Positions 9,606 through 20,172 are shown, numbered from the stretch's first letter. The stretch: DNA of 64,000 nt from an uncultured Eubacterium sp. (GCA_910577295.1 CAJTLS010000011.1:1-64000); one strand, 5' to 3'. Notes: generated by a model from the letters alone, not told the origin. Numbers and translations: made by a program.

Positions 9606-10862
9606 ATGTATGATAAGTCATTGCTTTTTACACCGGAGGGAGTACGGGATATTTACGGTGAACATTGCGAGAGACGGGATGCGGTACAAGATGAAATTCA
9701 TGCCATTATGAAGTTGTATGGATTTAAAAATATTAAGACGCCGACGTTTGAATTTTTTGATATTTTTAACAGAGAAAAGGGAACTGTCAAATCTGCGGAG
9801 ATGTTTAAGTTTTTCGACCAATATAACAATACGCTCGTATTGCGGCCGGATATTACACCGTCGATCGCCCGCTGTGTGGCAAAATATTATGAAAAAGAGA
9901 CAATGCAGATTCGCCTCTGTTATACCGGAGATACTTTTATCCGTCTCAGCGGATATCAGGGAAAGATGTCCGAGATTACACAGATTGGCGCTGAGTTAAT
10001 GAACGACGCCTCTTCGGATGCCGACGGAGAAATGATTGCGATGACGATTGAGGCATTGAAGCAGGTTGGTCTCAAAGAGTTCAAAGTGGATATCGGACAT
10101 GCGGATTTATTCCGCGGCCTGATTGAAGAAACCGATTTGAGCGAAGAAGAAATCGAACAGTTAAAAATTTATCTCAGAAATAAAAATATTTTTGCCATAG
10201 AAGATATGCTGGAAAACAAAAATATTCCTGTAGACTGTAAGGATTTACTAATCCGTATGCCGGATTTGTTTGGTGGGATTGAAACAATATCCTATGCCAA
10301 AGAGAGGACACAGAATCCACGGGCAGGAGAAGCGTTGGAGCGTTTGGAAAAGATATATCAAATACTTGTTTCGATTGGTTTGGAAGAACACATTACGTTT
10401 GACCTTGGAATGTTATCTCACTACGAATATTATACGGGAGTTATTTTCAAAGCCTATACTTATGGAACCGGAGATGCGATTGTTACGGGAGGCCGTTACG
10501 ATAACCTGATGGAGCAGTTTGGCAGGAAGACGCCTGCTATCGGCATGGCGTTTGTTCTTGACCAGCTAATGGAAGCGCTGCACAGTCAGGAAACCGATAT
10601 CCGTACAAAAGAATTGGATTATCTCATTTTGTACCGTTCCGCGAATCGCCATAAGGCGCTGCAACTGGCCGGAGAGCTGCGCGGCCAAAACAAGCCCGCC
10701 CGCCTGATGCGCAAAGATGCCGAGACATCTTTGCAGGAGTACAAACAGTACGGGTACCGCAACGACATCCATTCGATTTACTATATTGATGATACCGGAG
10801 AAATAACAGAATTTGATTTGACAATGGAAGAGCAGGCAGATGAGACGGGAGGAAATACATGA
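9606..10862 (+). CDS. hisZ: ATP phosphoribosyltransferase regulatory subunit HisZ
   Basis: HisZ is a histidyl-tRNA synthetase-like protein without aminoacylation activity. It binds short-form HisG and is needed for its activity and histidine feedback. The sequence shows class II synthetase motif 2 (LVLRPDITPSIARCV) and a late GGRYDNLMEQFGR motif, with a reduced C-terminal domain. Its 418 residues and the immediately following short hisG (4-base ATGA overlap) favour HisZ over a true HisS. The start has the AGGAGG site eight bases upstream. Confidence 0.93.
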   Translation: MYDKSLLFTPEGVRDIYGEHCERRDAVQDEIHAIMKLYGFKNIKTPTFEFFDIFNREKGTVKSAEMFKFFDQYNNTLVLRPDITPSIARCVAKYYEKETMQIRLCYTGDTFIRLSGYQGKMSEITQIGAELMNDASSDADGEMIAMTIEALKQVGLKEFKVDIGHADLFRGLIEETDLSEEEIEQLKIYLRNKNIFAIEDMLENKNIPVDCKDLLIRMPDLFGGIETISYAKERTQNPRAGEALERLEKIYQILVSIGLEEHITFDLGMLSHYEYYTGVIFKAYTYGTGDAIVTGGRYDNLMEQFGRKTPAIGMAFVLDQLMEALHSQETDIRTKELDYLILYRSANRHKALQLAGELRGQNKPARLMRKDAETSLQEYKQYGYRNDIHSIYYIDDTGEITEFDLTMEEQADETGGNT

Positions 10863-11509
10863 AATATATAACCATTGCCCTTGCAAAAGGCAGACTTGCC
10901 AAACAAACATTGGCTCTCTTAGAACAGACAGGGATTACCTGTGAGGAATTAAAAGATAAAGAAACACGTAAACTCATTTTTGTAAATAAAGAATTGGGAC
11001 TTAAATTTTTCCTTTCCAAGACGTCGGATGTTCCAACTTATGTTGAATACGGAGCCGCTGATATCGGTGTTGTCGGTAGCGATACAATTATGGAAGAGGG
11101 TCGAAAAGTATTGGAAGTACTCGACCTCGGTCTCGGTCGTTGTCATATGTGCGTTGCCGGTCCTTCCTCGGCGTCCGAATTGTTACATAATAATCAGGTC
11201 ATTCGCGTGGCTTCAAAATACCCGAATATTGCCAAAGACTTCTTTTATAACCAGAAGCATCAAACCGTGGAAATCGTCAAATTAAACGGCTCGGTAGAAT
11301 TGGCGCCCATCGTCGGCCTGTCCGAAGTGATTGTAGATATTGTTGAAACCGGATCAACGTTAAAAGCCAACGGTCTGGAAGTTTTGGAAACGATTTGCCC
11401 GCTTTCAGCCCGTGTAATTGTCAATGAGGCGAGCATGAAACTGCAGCGTGAACGGATAACGAAACTGGTGAAAGATTTGAAACAGGCGTTAGAGAGAGAG
11501 GAGAGTTGA
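10859..11509 (+). CDS. hisG: ATP phosphoribosyltransferase, short form
   Basis: HisG catalyses the first step of histidine synthesis, joining ATP and PRPP. The 216-residue protein is the short form, without the C-terminal regulatory domain, and requires HisZ. Family features seen: IALAKGRL at the N-terminus, DVPTYVEYGAADIGVVG, and the PRPP-binding segment EVIVDIVETGSTLKANGL. It overlaps hisZ by four bases, and its TGA sits three bases before the hisD ATG. Confidence 0.95.
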   Translation: MKYITIALAKGRLAKQTLALLEQTGITCEELKDKETRKLIFVNKELGLKFFLSKTSDVPTYVEYGAADIGVVGSDTIMEEGRKVLEVLDLGLGRCHMCVAGPSSASELLHNNQVIRVASKYPNIAKDFFYNQKHQTVEIVKLNGSVELAPIVGLSEVIVDIVETGSTLKANGLEVLETICPLSARVIVNEASMKLQRERITKLVKDLKQALEREES

Positions 11510-11511
11510 AA

Positions 11512-12822
11512 ATGCAAATTATTCAATTGACCGAAGAAACAAAAAACAATATTATGGAAAACTTATTAAAACGGAGTCCGAATAACTATAATGAATACCA
11601 GGACACCGTAAATGAAATATTGCAGGAAGTGAGAACAAAAGGGGATGAGGCGGTCTTCGCCTACACAAAAAAGTATGATAAAGCGGACATAACAAAAGAA
11701 ACTTTGTACGTTACGGAGAATGAGATAAAGGAGGCCTATACACAGGTCGACGACACGCTCGTTGAGACAATGAAGAAGTCGATTATCAATATCCAGTCCT
11801 ATCATGAAAAACAGGTACGAAACAGTTGGTTTCATACGAGAGAAGACGGCGTTATCTTAGGACAGCGCGTTACCGCTCTAAACAGCGTCGGTGTCTATGT
11901 ACCCGGAGGAAAGGCCGCATATCCGTCTAGCGTACTGATGAATATTATTCCGGCCAAAGTCGCCGGAGTGAAGCGCATTGTAATGTGTACACCGCCGGAC
12001 GCGGAGGGAAAAGTGACTCCGGCAACATTGGTAGCCGCCCACCTTGCCGGCGCAACGGAAATCGTTAAGGCAGGAGGCGCACAGGCAATCGCGGCTCTGG
12101 CATACGGAACCGAAGCCATTCCAAAAGTAGATAAAATCACCGGCCCGGGGAATATCTTTGTCGCTCTGGCAAAGAAAACCGTATATGGTCATGTGAGTAT
12201 TGATTCCGTTGCCGGCCCGAGTGAGATTCTTGTTCTGGCAGATGAGACGGCAAATCCGCGTTATGTGGCGGCAGACCTTCTGTCACAGGCAGAACACGAC
12301 GAGCTGGCTTCGGCGATTTTAGTAACGACAAGCAAAGAATTGGCTGAGCAGGTTTCGGCACAGGCAGAAGAGTTTACCTCTAAATTATCCCGCCAGAGCA
12401 TTATTGCCAAATCGCTAGATAATTACGGATATATATTGATTGCCGATACGATGGACGAGGTCATTGATGTAGTCAACGAGATTGCTTCCGAACACTTAGA
12501 AATTTTGACGAAAAATCCGTTTGATACAATGACACGAGTACAAAATGCCGGCGCCATTTTTCTTGGAGAGTACAGCAGTGAGCCGCTCGGCGATTACTTT
12601 GCCGGCCCGAACCATGTGCTGCCGACAAATGGAACCGCGAAGTTTTTCTCCCCGCTGTCAGTGGACGATTTTATTAAAAAATCAAGCGTCATTTCCTATT
12701 CGCGCGAGGCGTTAGAGGAAGTACACGAGGATATTATACAGTTTGCCAAAGCAGAACACCTTACCGCACATGCCAATTCCATTGCCGTCCGCTTTGACAA
12801 AGAAGTGTTTGATGAAAAATAA
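11512..12822 (+). CDS. hisD: Histidinol dehydrogenase
   Basis: HisD performs the last two oxidations of histidine synthesis, histidinol to histidine, with NAD and zinc. Seen motifs: [40 protein letters not shown], the metal/substrate segment [10 protein letters not shown], and SEHLEI and GPNHVLPT near the C-terminus. The start is the ATG at 11512, preceded by the purine-rich end of hisG; a TTG at 11506 is less likely. The local cluster stops here, so the remaining his genes must be elsewhere. No clear hairpin terminator follows. Confidence 0.95.
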   Translation: MQIIQLTEETKNNIMENLLKRSPNNYNEYQDTVNEILQEVRTKGDEAVFAYTKKYDKADITKETLYVTENEIKEAYTQVDDTLVETMKKSIINIQSYHEKQVRNSWFHTREDGVILGQRVTALNSVGVYVPGGKAAYPSSVLMNIIPAKVAGVKRIVMCTPPDAEGKVTPATLVAAHLAGATEIVKAGGAQAIAALAYGTEAIPKVDKITGPGNIFVALAKKTVYGHVSIDSVAGPSEILVLADETANPRYVAADLLSQAEHDELASAILVTTSKELAEQVSAQAEEFTSKLSRQSIIAKSLDNYGYILIADTMDEVIDVVNEIASEHLEILTKNPFDTMTRVQNAGAIFLGEYSSEPLGDYFAGPNHVLPTNGTAKFFSPLSVDDFIKKSSVISYSREALEEVHEDIIQFAKAEHLTAHANSIAVRFDKEVFDEK

Positions 12823-12861
12823 TTTTATGTGAAACACAAAAGACTTTTATACGTTTTATTT

Positions 12862-12889
12862 TTGTACTATTTTTATTGTTTTTTATATT
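12862..12889 (+). promoter_or_regulatory. Predicted promoter for the LRR gene
   Basis: TTGTAC (12862-12867) and TATATT (12884-12889) are separated by 16 bases, in a T-rich stretch 70 bases before the LRR start. This suggests the gene is transcribed apart from the his genes. Confidence 0.4.
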
Positions 12890-12958
12890 CTTGGTAATCG
12901 GAGCACATCTTTGAACGGCACTTTGTGTGCAAAAAGCAGCTCAGAAATGAGGGTTACT

Positions 12959-14305
12959 ATGAAAAAACTATTTATCATATTATTTATAGCCACGTCCGCT
13001 TTTTTATTTGGAGAAAAGCAGGGGATAGAGGCAAAAAGTGTTGCTATTAATGATAAAAACTTTCCGGATTTCTGTTTTCAGCTCTACGTGAAAGAGCGCT
13101 TTGACACAAATGAAGATGGGAAACTAAGTGACAGAGAACGGGCGGACGTTACCGAAATATACATCAGACGTTTGAAACAATACCATCTTGGTTTAGAATG
13201 TGCGGCACCATCTACTTTAAAGGGCATTGAATTTTTCCCAAACTTAGAAAGACTGGATTGTGCCGTATGCCGTATAGAGTACTTAGATTTGTCAAAAAAC
13301 AAAAAATTACAAGAATTAGACTGTTATAACAATAAATTAAAGAAGCTTAACTTGAAAAATAATACTAAATTAAAAAGTTTGGACTGTTCATTCAACAAGT
13401 TAGAAACGATTAAACTTCCTGCCAATTTAAAAAATTTGAACTGCTCAAACAACAAATTAAAAACGATTAAGTTTCCTCCTAATTTGAAAAAGCTGGATTG
13501 TTCGGGCTGCGAATTTAAAAACTTGAATTTGTCAAAAAACAAAAAATTGGAGGAATTAAACTGTAGTTTTAACAAATTAATGAAACTAAATTTGAAAAAT
13601 AATACACAACTAAAGATTTTAGACTGTCTATGTATCAATTTAAAAAGGCTTGATGTCAGTAAGAACAGGAAACTTCAAACTCTTCATTGCAGCTGCAACA
13701 AACTTCGTAAGCTAAATTTAGAGGGTAATGCAAAACTGAAAGATTTAGACGTTTCAGTTAACAAAATAAAAGAGCTGGAGGTTACAAATTTAAAAAACTT
13801 AATTCATTTTGAGTGTCAGAAAAATCAGTTGAAGCGACTGGATATGACATATAATAAAAAACTTGGTTACATGATATGCAATACCAATAAATTAATTGAA
13901 CTTGATGTAAGCCAAAATACGGAATTAAGTTATCTGGACTGCGCAAATAACGCTATCCGCCAATTAGTTATGGGTAATAGCAAATCTCTGCAAACTTTAT
14001 ACTGTGAAAAAAATCAGTTGTTGACAGGAAACATCAATCTGTCTCAAAACCAGTTTGGTATATATGGATTTGAAACCTCTCCACAGGAAGCCACAATTAA
14101 GATAAAAAAGATTGGCAGATACTACTACATACCGTTACCAAATGTCGCTGATACAAGCGCAATCAGCAATCTCTCTTATGGGGAACTGACTTCCAAAGGA
14201 ATACGGGTAAAGAAGTCCACTCTGCCTAAAACAATCACTTATAGCTACAACATGTTTACGGATGGAGACGAACTGACAAAGGTAACGATTCACACGAAAA
14301 AATAG
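12959..14305 (+). CDS. Secreted leucine-rich repeat protein
   Basis: The protein starts with a Lys-rich signal peptide (MKKLFIILFIATSAFLFGE). Residues around 40-50 (DTNEDGKLSDRERADV) look like an EF-hand or dockerin-type calcium loop. From about residue 85 to 390 there are some 14 leucine-rich repeats of 20-23 residues, most with the form LxxLdCsxNkLkkLnL and a Cys at a fixed place. The tail is beta-like, without a sortase motif, and I see no other anchor. Role is unknown; such repeats usually bind proteins or glycans outside the cell. The ATG at 12959 follows a weak GAGGG site. The region is AT- and Lys-rich compared with its neighbours. Confidence 0.8.
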   Translation: MKKLFIILFIATSAFLFGEKQGIEAKSVAINDKNFPDFCFQLYVKERFDTNEDGKLSDRERADVTEIYIRRLKQYHLGLECAAPSTLKGIEFFPNLERLDCAVCRIEYLDLSKNKKLQELDCYNNKLKKLNLKNNTKLKSLDCSFNKLETIKLPANLKNLNCSNNKLKTIKFPPNLKKLDCSGCEFKNLNLSKNKKLEELNCSFNKLMKLNLKNNTQLKILDCLCINLKRLDVSKNRKLQTLHCSCNKLRKLNLEGNAKLKDLDVSVNKIKELEVTNLKNLIHFECQKNQLKRLDMTYNKKLGYMICNTNKLIELDVSQNTELSYLDCANNAIRQLVMGNSKSLQTLYCEKNQLLTGNINLSQNQFGIYGFETSPQEATIKIKKIGRYYYIPLPNVADTSAISNLSYGELTSKGIRVKKSTLPKTITYSYNMFTDGDELTKVTIHTKK

Positions 14306-14386
14306 TAAAAAGAGACTGCAAATGATACGAAAACTTATGACGCAGACGTTTTTATGAAGCGGGCGGCAGGATTAAAAAATAATTTC

Positions 14387-14415
14387 TTGACAAATTCCCA
14401 CAGATATGTTATTTT
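14387..14415 (+). promoter_or_regulatory. Predicted sigma-A promoter for rplS
   Basis: TTGACA (14387-14392) and TATTTT (14410-14415) have 17-base spacing. The transcript would have a leader of about 75 bases before rplS. No L19-type leader hairpin was confirmed by eye. Confidence 0.65.
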
Positions 14416-14496
14416 CTTACTGTTGTGAATAAAGTAGATGGTCCTCTGATGGAAATGAATACATTAAGAACATCAAAAAGATTAGGAGGAACAACA

Positions 14497-14844
14497 ATGA
14501 ACGAAATTATTAAGAAAATCGAAGAAGAGCAGTTAAAAGCAGAAGTTCCTGAATTTAGCGTAGGCGATACGGTTAAAGTGTATGCCAAAGTAAAAGAGGG
14601 ACAGAGAGAGAGAACACAGGTATTTGAAGGCGTTGTTTTGAAGCGTCAGGGAGGAAGCACACGCGAGACATTTACCGTCCGCAAGTTTTCCAATGGTGTC
14701 GGCGTAGAAAAGACATGGCCACTTCATTCTCCTATTGTAGAAAAGGTAGAGGTTGTTCGACTTGGTAAGGTAAGAAGAGCAAAATTGAATTATCTCCGCG
14801 GACGCGTTGGTAAAGCTGCTAAGGTTAAAGAGCTTGTAAAATAA
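14497..14844 (+). CDS. rplS: 50S ribosomal protein L19
   Basis: L19 sits at the 30S-50S interface. The 115-residue protein has the family segments [29 protein letters not shown] and [22 protein letters not shown]. The start is the ATG at 14497, eight bases after AGGAGG; a more upstream in-frame ATG at 14425 would add 24 unrelated residues. It is followed by a hairpin that probably sets its level relative to the downstream signal peptidase gene. Confidence 0.97.
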   Translation: MNEIIKKIEEEQLKAEVPEFSVGDTVKVYAKVKEGQRERTQVFEGVVLKRQGGSTRETFTVRKFSNGVGVEKTWPLHSPIVEKVEVVRLGKVRRAKLNYLRGRVGKAAKVKELVK

Positions 14845-14859
14845 TAAATTGCTTTTCAC

Positions 14860-14893
14860 AGAGGCGCATGGGCAATGCTCATGCGTCTCTTTT
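14860..14893 (+). terminator. Hairpin between rplS and lepB
   Basis: AGAGGCGCATG (14860-14870) pairs with CATGCGTCTCT (14880-14890) with one G-U pair, followed by a short T run. It may only partly terminate, letting some transcripts run into lepB, which has no obvious promoter of its own. Confidence 0.65.
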
Positions 14894-14924
14894 CAAAGGA
14901 AAATGATAGGATAGGAGCTTTTCA

Positions 14925-15545
14925 ATGAATCTCAGATTTGAAGAAGAACAGAAGCGGGAACGGAGAATAAAAATAATAAAAGAAAGTCTTCGCTTTCTTA
15001 TTGAAGTAATCATCGTAATTTTTATTGCATGGTTAATTATTACATTCGCTTTGAAAAAAATAAGTATGATAGGCAGTTCCATGGAAACGACACTTTATAA
15101 TGGAGAAGATGTTATCGTCAACAAATCCTCTTTTCTTATTTTCTCCCCACGGCGTCAGCAGGTCATCGCATTTTATCCAGAAACCGAAGAAGGGGAAGAT
15201 ACTGACGAATTGGATGATACGGTAATTCAAATTCGTCGTGTAGTGGGACTCCCCGGTGAAAAAATAAAGATAAAAGAAGGGCAGATTTATATTAACGGAA
15301 AGGTATTAAAGGAAAAATATCCGTTTGAAGTCATGCACTCTGCCGGACGCGCTGTGAACGAAATTCAACTGGCGGAAGATGAGTATTTTGTCCTGAGCGA
15401 CAACCGCAATGATATGGATGACAGCCGGAACACTTCCTTTACAAAAGTACGGAAGAAAAACATTATTGGCAGGGTGATTCTGCGCCTGAATCCTTTTTCC
15501 CTTTTAGGGGGGCCGGAACAGGAAGAACAAAAAAAACAAGAATAG
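14925..15545 (+). CDS. Signal peptidase I-like protein with altered catalytic site
   Basis: The fold is that of type I signal peptidase: a short cytoplasmic charged start, one membrane helix (about residues 23-43) and an extracytoplasmic domain. The nucleophile Ser is kept (S52 in GSSMETTL). In box D, however, where LepB proteins have the general-base Lys before Arg (as in YIKRIIGMPGE of the paralogue at 16428), this protein reads IRRVVGLPGE, so Lys is Arg104. In box E the canonical GDNRxxSxDSR reads SDNRNDMDDSR, so the supporting Ser (E. coli Ser278 equivalent) is Met164. Length (206 residues) and the rest are intact, so it is not a simple pseudogene. It could be inactive, or a Lys elsewhere could compensate. 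It lies 12 bases upstream of rbgA. Confidence 0.85.
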   Translation: MNLRFEEEQKRERRIKIIKESLRFLIEVIIVIFIAWLIITFALKKISMIGSSMETTLYNGEDVIVNKSSFLIFSPRRQQVIAFYPETEEGEDTDELDDTVIQIRRVVGLPGEKIKIKEGQIYINGKVLKEKYPFEVMHSAGRAVNEIQLAEDEYFVLSDNRNDMDDSRNTSFTKVRKKNIIGRVILRLNPFSLLGGPEQEEQKKQE

Positions 15546-15557
15546 GAGAGATAGAAC

Positions 15558-16406
15558 ATGCATTTTCAGTGGTACCCGGGGCATATGACAAAAGCGAAGC
15601 GCGCCATGCAGGAAGATATCAAATTAATTGATGTAGTCATTGAGCTCGTCGACGCGAGAATCCCTTTTAGCAGTAAAAATCCGGATATTAACAGTCTGGC
15701 ACAAAACAAATCGCGGATTTTATTACTAAACAAAAGCGATATGGCAGACCCTGCGGTTATGAAACATTGGATTCGTTATTATGAACAACAGGGATATCTT
15801 GCGATGGCCGTAAATTCCAAAAAGCGCAACGAACTGAAACAGGTTCATGCACTGATTCAGAAAGCATGTAAGGAAAAGATCGAGAGAGACCGCAAACGCG
15901 GTATTTTAAACCGCCCCGTACGCGCCATGATTGTAGGCATCCCGAACGTCGGCAAGTCCACTTTCATCAATAGTTTTGCCGGAAAAGCGTGTACTAAAAC
16001 CGGCAATAAACCGGGAGTGACAAAAGGCAAACAATGGATTCGTCTCAATAAACAGGTAGAACTATTGGATACCCCCGGTATTCTCTGGCCCAAGTTTGAA
16101 GACCAGCAGGTCGGGAAACATCTGGCTCTAATCGGCTCCATAAAAGATGAACTGCTTCAAAGCGTGGAGTTGGCATTAGAGTTAATTCCCTTTTTAGTAG
16201 AAGAATATCCGGGTACTTTAGCTCAACATTATCAACTTCAGGAAGAGGGTAAACCTACCAATATTTTACTCGCCATTGCCCGTAGCCGCGGCTGCGTAAA
16301 AACCGGTAATGAAGCGGATTATGACAAGGCTGCCTTTCTGTTATTGGATGATTTTCGCAATGCAAGACTCGGGAAAATAACGATAGAACGGCCAAAACAG
16401 GCATAA
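15558..16406 (+). CDS. rbgA: Ribosome biogenesis GTPase RbgA (YlqF)
   Basis: RbgA assists late assembly of the 50S subunit. It is a circularly permuted GTPase: the G4 motif NKSD (about residue 55) precedes the G1 P-loop GIPNVGKST (about residue 131) and the G3 motif DTPG (about 170). The N-terminal FQWYPGHMTKAKR is family-diagnostic. The 282 residues match the family. rplS-lepB-rbgA linkage is common in Firmicutes. Confidence 0.95.
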   Translation: MHFQWYPGHMTKAKRAMQEDIKLIDVVIELVDARIPFSSKNPDINSLAQNKSRILLLNKSDMADPAVMKHWIRYYEQQGYLAMAVNSKKRNELKQVHALIQKACKEKIERDRKRGILNRPVRAMIVGIPNVGKSTFINSFAGKACTKTGNKPGVTKGKQWIRLNKQVELLDTPGILWPKFEDQQVGKHLALIGSIKDELLQSVELALELIPFLVEEYPGTLAQHYQLQEEGKPTNILLAIARSRGCVKTGNEADYDKAAFLLLDDFRNARLGKITIERPKQA

Positions 16407-16427
16407 CATATTATGGAGGGGGAACAT

Positions 16428-17141
16428 ATGTCAGCGAGTAATGAGCTTGAAGATAGTTTACTGGCCTGTCGGGAGATACAGCTCCAGATTGGCAGCGATG
16501 TAACAATACCGGACGAAGAAGAAAATCTGTTAGAAACACAAGACGAGATACCTGCCAAAGAAGAAGAGGATAGCAGAGAAGAAAAACCCGTTGCGGACAA
16601 TAATAAAGTACCGGAACAACATCCGGTGCTTAAATTTGTGTTAAGCCTTTTGGTTTGTCTGTTTACCGCACTTCTTCTGGCATTACTGATAACTACTTAT
16701 GTGGCGCACCATACGTCAGTTGAAGGGAGTTCAATGGAGCCGACGATTGAAGATGGCTCCCAATTGGTCGTTGAACAGATTAGTTACTATTTGCATGAGC
16801 CGGAGCGATTTGATGTGATTGTTTTTCCGAACAATCAGGGCGCTAATTACATCAAGCGAATCATCGGGATGCCGGGAGAGACAATACAAATTAAGGACGG
16901 TTATATATATATTAACGATAAGCAGCTAGAAGAGGATTATGGTAAGGAAATAATTGAAGATGCCGGACTGGCCGTTGATAAAATCACACTGAAAGGAAAT
17001 GAATATTTTGTTTTAGGAGATAACCGTAACGGAAGTATTGACAGCCGCAGGACGGATATCGGTGCCGTAAAACGGGAACAGATAAAAGGAAAAGCATGGC
17101 TGTGTTTTTATCCATTTGCAAAATTTGGCACAATAAAATAA
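16428..17141 (+). CDS. lepB: Signal peptidase I
   Basis: This enzyme cleaves signal peptides of exported proteins on the outer face of the membrane. It has an unusually acidic N-terminal cytoplasmic stretch of about 70 residues, one membrane helix (about 72-94), the nucleophile Ser in EGSSMEPTI, the general-base Lys in ANYIKRIIGMPGE and box E LGDNRNGSIDSR, all canonical. I choose the ATG at 16428 because GGAGGGGG lies just upstream; an ATG at 16413 would add MEGEH. It is one of three LepB-type proteins in the window and contrasts with the altered copy at 14925. Confidence 0.92.
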   Translation: MSASNELEDSLLACREIQLQIGSDVTIPDEEENLLETQDEIPAKEEEDSREEKPVADNNKVPEQHPVLKFVLSLLVCLFTALLLALLITTYVAHHTSVEGSSMEPTIEDGSQLVVEQISYYLHEPERFDVIVFPNNQGANYIKRIIGMPGETIQIKDGYIYINDKQLEEDYGKEIIEDAGLAVDKITLKGNEYFVLGDNRNGSIDSRRTDIGAVKREQIKGKAWLCFYPFAKFGTIK

Positions 17142-17156
17142 AGTGAGGATTACCAT

Positions 17157-17621
17157 ATGGAAATAGAAAAAAAGTATTTAGTTTCTTCTCTTCCGGACGG
17201 ACTAACGCAATATAAGACATGGGAAATCGAGCAGTGTTATCTCTGTATAAGTCCTGTTCTGAGGATACGAAAAAAGAACGAAGACTATATTTTAACGTAT
17301 AAAAACAGAACGAAAAAGCTGGCGGATGCAAATAAACTTTGCGTGGCAGATGAAATTGAAGTACCTTTGACAAAAGAGGCCTATGAACATTTAAAGAAAA
17401 AGGCGGACGGTAAATGTATCTGTAAAACACGTTACCTCATTCCATACGAAACCTACACGATTGAACTGGATATTTTTCATGGTGATTACGAGGGCTTTTA
17501 TCTGGCAGAAGTTGAATTTGCCAGCGTGGAGGAGAGTAAAGATTTCACCCCTCCGTTCTGGTTTGGAGAAGATGTCAGCGGAGACTTTCACTACAGCAAC
17601 AGCTATTTGGCGCAAAACTAA
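17157..17621 (+). CDS. CYTH domain protein
   Basis: CYTH proteins form a tunnel that holds triphosphates with two metal ions; members are inorganic triphosphatases, thiamine triphosphatases or class IV adenylate cyclases. The diagnostic ExExK motif is at the start (MEIEKKYLV), followed by RIRKKNEDYILTYK and a paired-acid segment ELDIFHG and LAEVEFAS. The 154-residue protein is a single-domain form. The actual substrate cannot be read from the sequence; inorganic triphosphate is the commonest. It lies 15 bases after lepB and is probably co-transcribed. Confidence 0.8.
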   Translation: MEIEKKYLVSSLPDGLTQYKTWEIEQCYLCISPVLRIRKKNEDYILTYKNRTKKLADANKLCVADEIEVPLTKEAYEHLKKKADGKCICKTRYLIPYETYTIELDIFHGDYEGFYLAEVEFASVEESKDFTPPFWFGEDVSGDFHYSNSYLAQN

Positions 17622-17629
17622 ATTTCTGC

Positions 17630-17658
17630 TTGTCATTTTTCATTCGGGGAAGTATAAT
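17630..17658 (+). promoter_or_regulatory. Strong predicted promoter for gdhA
   Basis: TTGTCA (17630-17635) and a perfect TATAAT (17653-17658) are separated by 17 bases. The start site would fall about 30 bases before gdhA. Confidence 0.75.
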
Positions 17659-17667
17659 GATAAATGA

Positions 17668-19026
<1,359 letters not shown>

Positions 19027-19056
19027 TCATTTACCCCTCCCCGATATAGACAAGTA

Positions 19057-19101
19057 AAAAAGCAGGTATTGCAAAGTAAAGTTTGTGATATCTGCTTTTA
19101 T
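19057..19101 (+). terminator. Terminator after gdhA
   Basis: AAAAGCAGGTAT near 19058-19069 pairs with ATATCTGCTTTT near 19088-19099 (one G-U), with an 18-base loop and a trailing T-rich stretch. Confidence 0.65.
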
Positions 19102-19201
19102 ATTGCAAAGTTGGTGAGAAAATTCTCTTACTAATATTTACTTTAATGCATGATACCCGTTGTGTTATTGGGCGACTGTTTTGGAGTTGCGTAATACACC
19201 C

Positions 19202-19230
19202 TTGCATTCTGTTTTCTTCTCTGTTACAAT
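19202..19230 (+). promoter_or_regulatory. Predicted promoter for DUF5688 gene
   Basis: TTGCAT (19202-19207) and TACAAT (19225-19230) have 17-base spacing, 48 bases before the start codon. The interval 19102-19201 between this and the gdhA terminator holds only weak imperfect hairpins and no reading frame I can support. Confidence 0.55.
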
Positions 19231-19278
19231 TTGTTCTACACAGTTATCCTTTTCTTACATGATGAGAAAGGAGTCTAT

Positions 19279-20172
19279 ATGACTAAAGAACAATTTGCCG
19301 CCCATCTGATTCAGCAGCTCTATCAAATCTATCCTCAGGAAGAATATACGATTCGAACCGATTCCTTTATTAAAAATAATAATACCATTCATTACGGCAT
19401 TATTATCCGAAAAAATACAGAGTGTTTTGCCCCGACGATTTATATTGATGACTTTTATGATGATTATCTGCAGAAGAAACTTACTATCGATGAAATCGCC
19501 GCACAAGTACATCAGATAATGACTGGTTTTTCTCATCATTCAGAACACTATCAAACATTCTCCATTCGCTGGGAGGACTGTAAGTCAAAAATCGCTTATC
19601 GCGTCATTTCCCAAGAACGCAACAAAGATTTACTTGTCCGTATCCCCCATATCCCTTTTCTCGATTTGGCAATTGTATTTTATATTGTATACAATATTTC
19701 CGAACAGGGACTGGAGTCCATATGCGTTACGGAAGACTTGCGCAATCGGTGGGGCGTCTCCACACAGGAAATATTACAAATGGCAGAGGAAAATACGCCG
19801 CGTATCTTTGAAGCGAAGGTGGAGACAATGGAGGGATTCTTATGTGAGTATTTGGGCTGCAAATTTAATTCCTCCGGGGAAGAGCACCCCGATATCTACG
19901 TTTTCTCTAACAGGTTTGGAATCAACGGTGCCAGCGTTCTCATTTACAAAAATCTAATCCATGAGTTCGCAGAACAACTGCAATCCAATTTGTATGTACT
20001 GCCAAGCAGCATACATGAATTACTGATTATTCCAGAGTTTGCCGTTTCCACTTCATTATCTGCATTATCGAATCTCGTTCTCACGATTAATCAGACGCAT
20101 GTACTGGAAGAAGAAATCTTATCCGACCGCGCCTATTATTATGACCGAGAAGAAAAACGTTTTCTAATCTGA
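19279..20172 (+). CDS. DUF5688 family protein
   Basis: The protein resembles the DUF5688 proteins that are widespread and often multi-copy in Lachnospiraceae; their function is not known. It has about 297 residues and no signal peptide or membrane helix. Visible features are an early helical TKEQFAAHLIQQLY, the segment APTIYIDDFYDDYL (typical of this family), and a C-terminal half with VFSNRFGINGASVLIY and LLIIPEFA, which suggests a mixed alpha/beta domain. The start is the ATG at 19279, six bases after AAAGGAG. It has its own promoter and is followed by the tRNA gene promoter. Confidence 0.75.
   Translation: MTKEQFAAHLIQQLYQIYPQEEYTIRTDSFIKNNNTIHYGIIIRKNTECFAPTIYIDDFYDDYLQKKLTIDEIAAQVHQIMTGFSHHSEHYQTFSIRWEDCKSKIAYRVISQERNKDLLVRIPHIPFLDLAIVFYIVYNISEQGLESICVTEDLRNRWGVSTQEILQMAEENTPRIFEAKVETMEGFLCEYLGCKFNSSGEEHPDIYVFSNRFGINGASVLIYKNLIHEFAEQLQSNLYVLPSSIHELLIIPEFAVSTSLSALSNLVLTINQTHVLEEEILSDRAYYYDREEKRFLI

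Noticed and set aside
19158..19199. Imperfect hairpin upstream of the DUF5688 promoter
   Set aside because: Pairing needs bulges and mismatches and it lies upstream of the predicted promoter, so it is not in the transcript.
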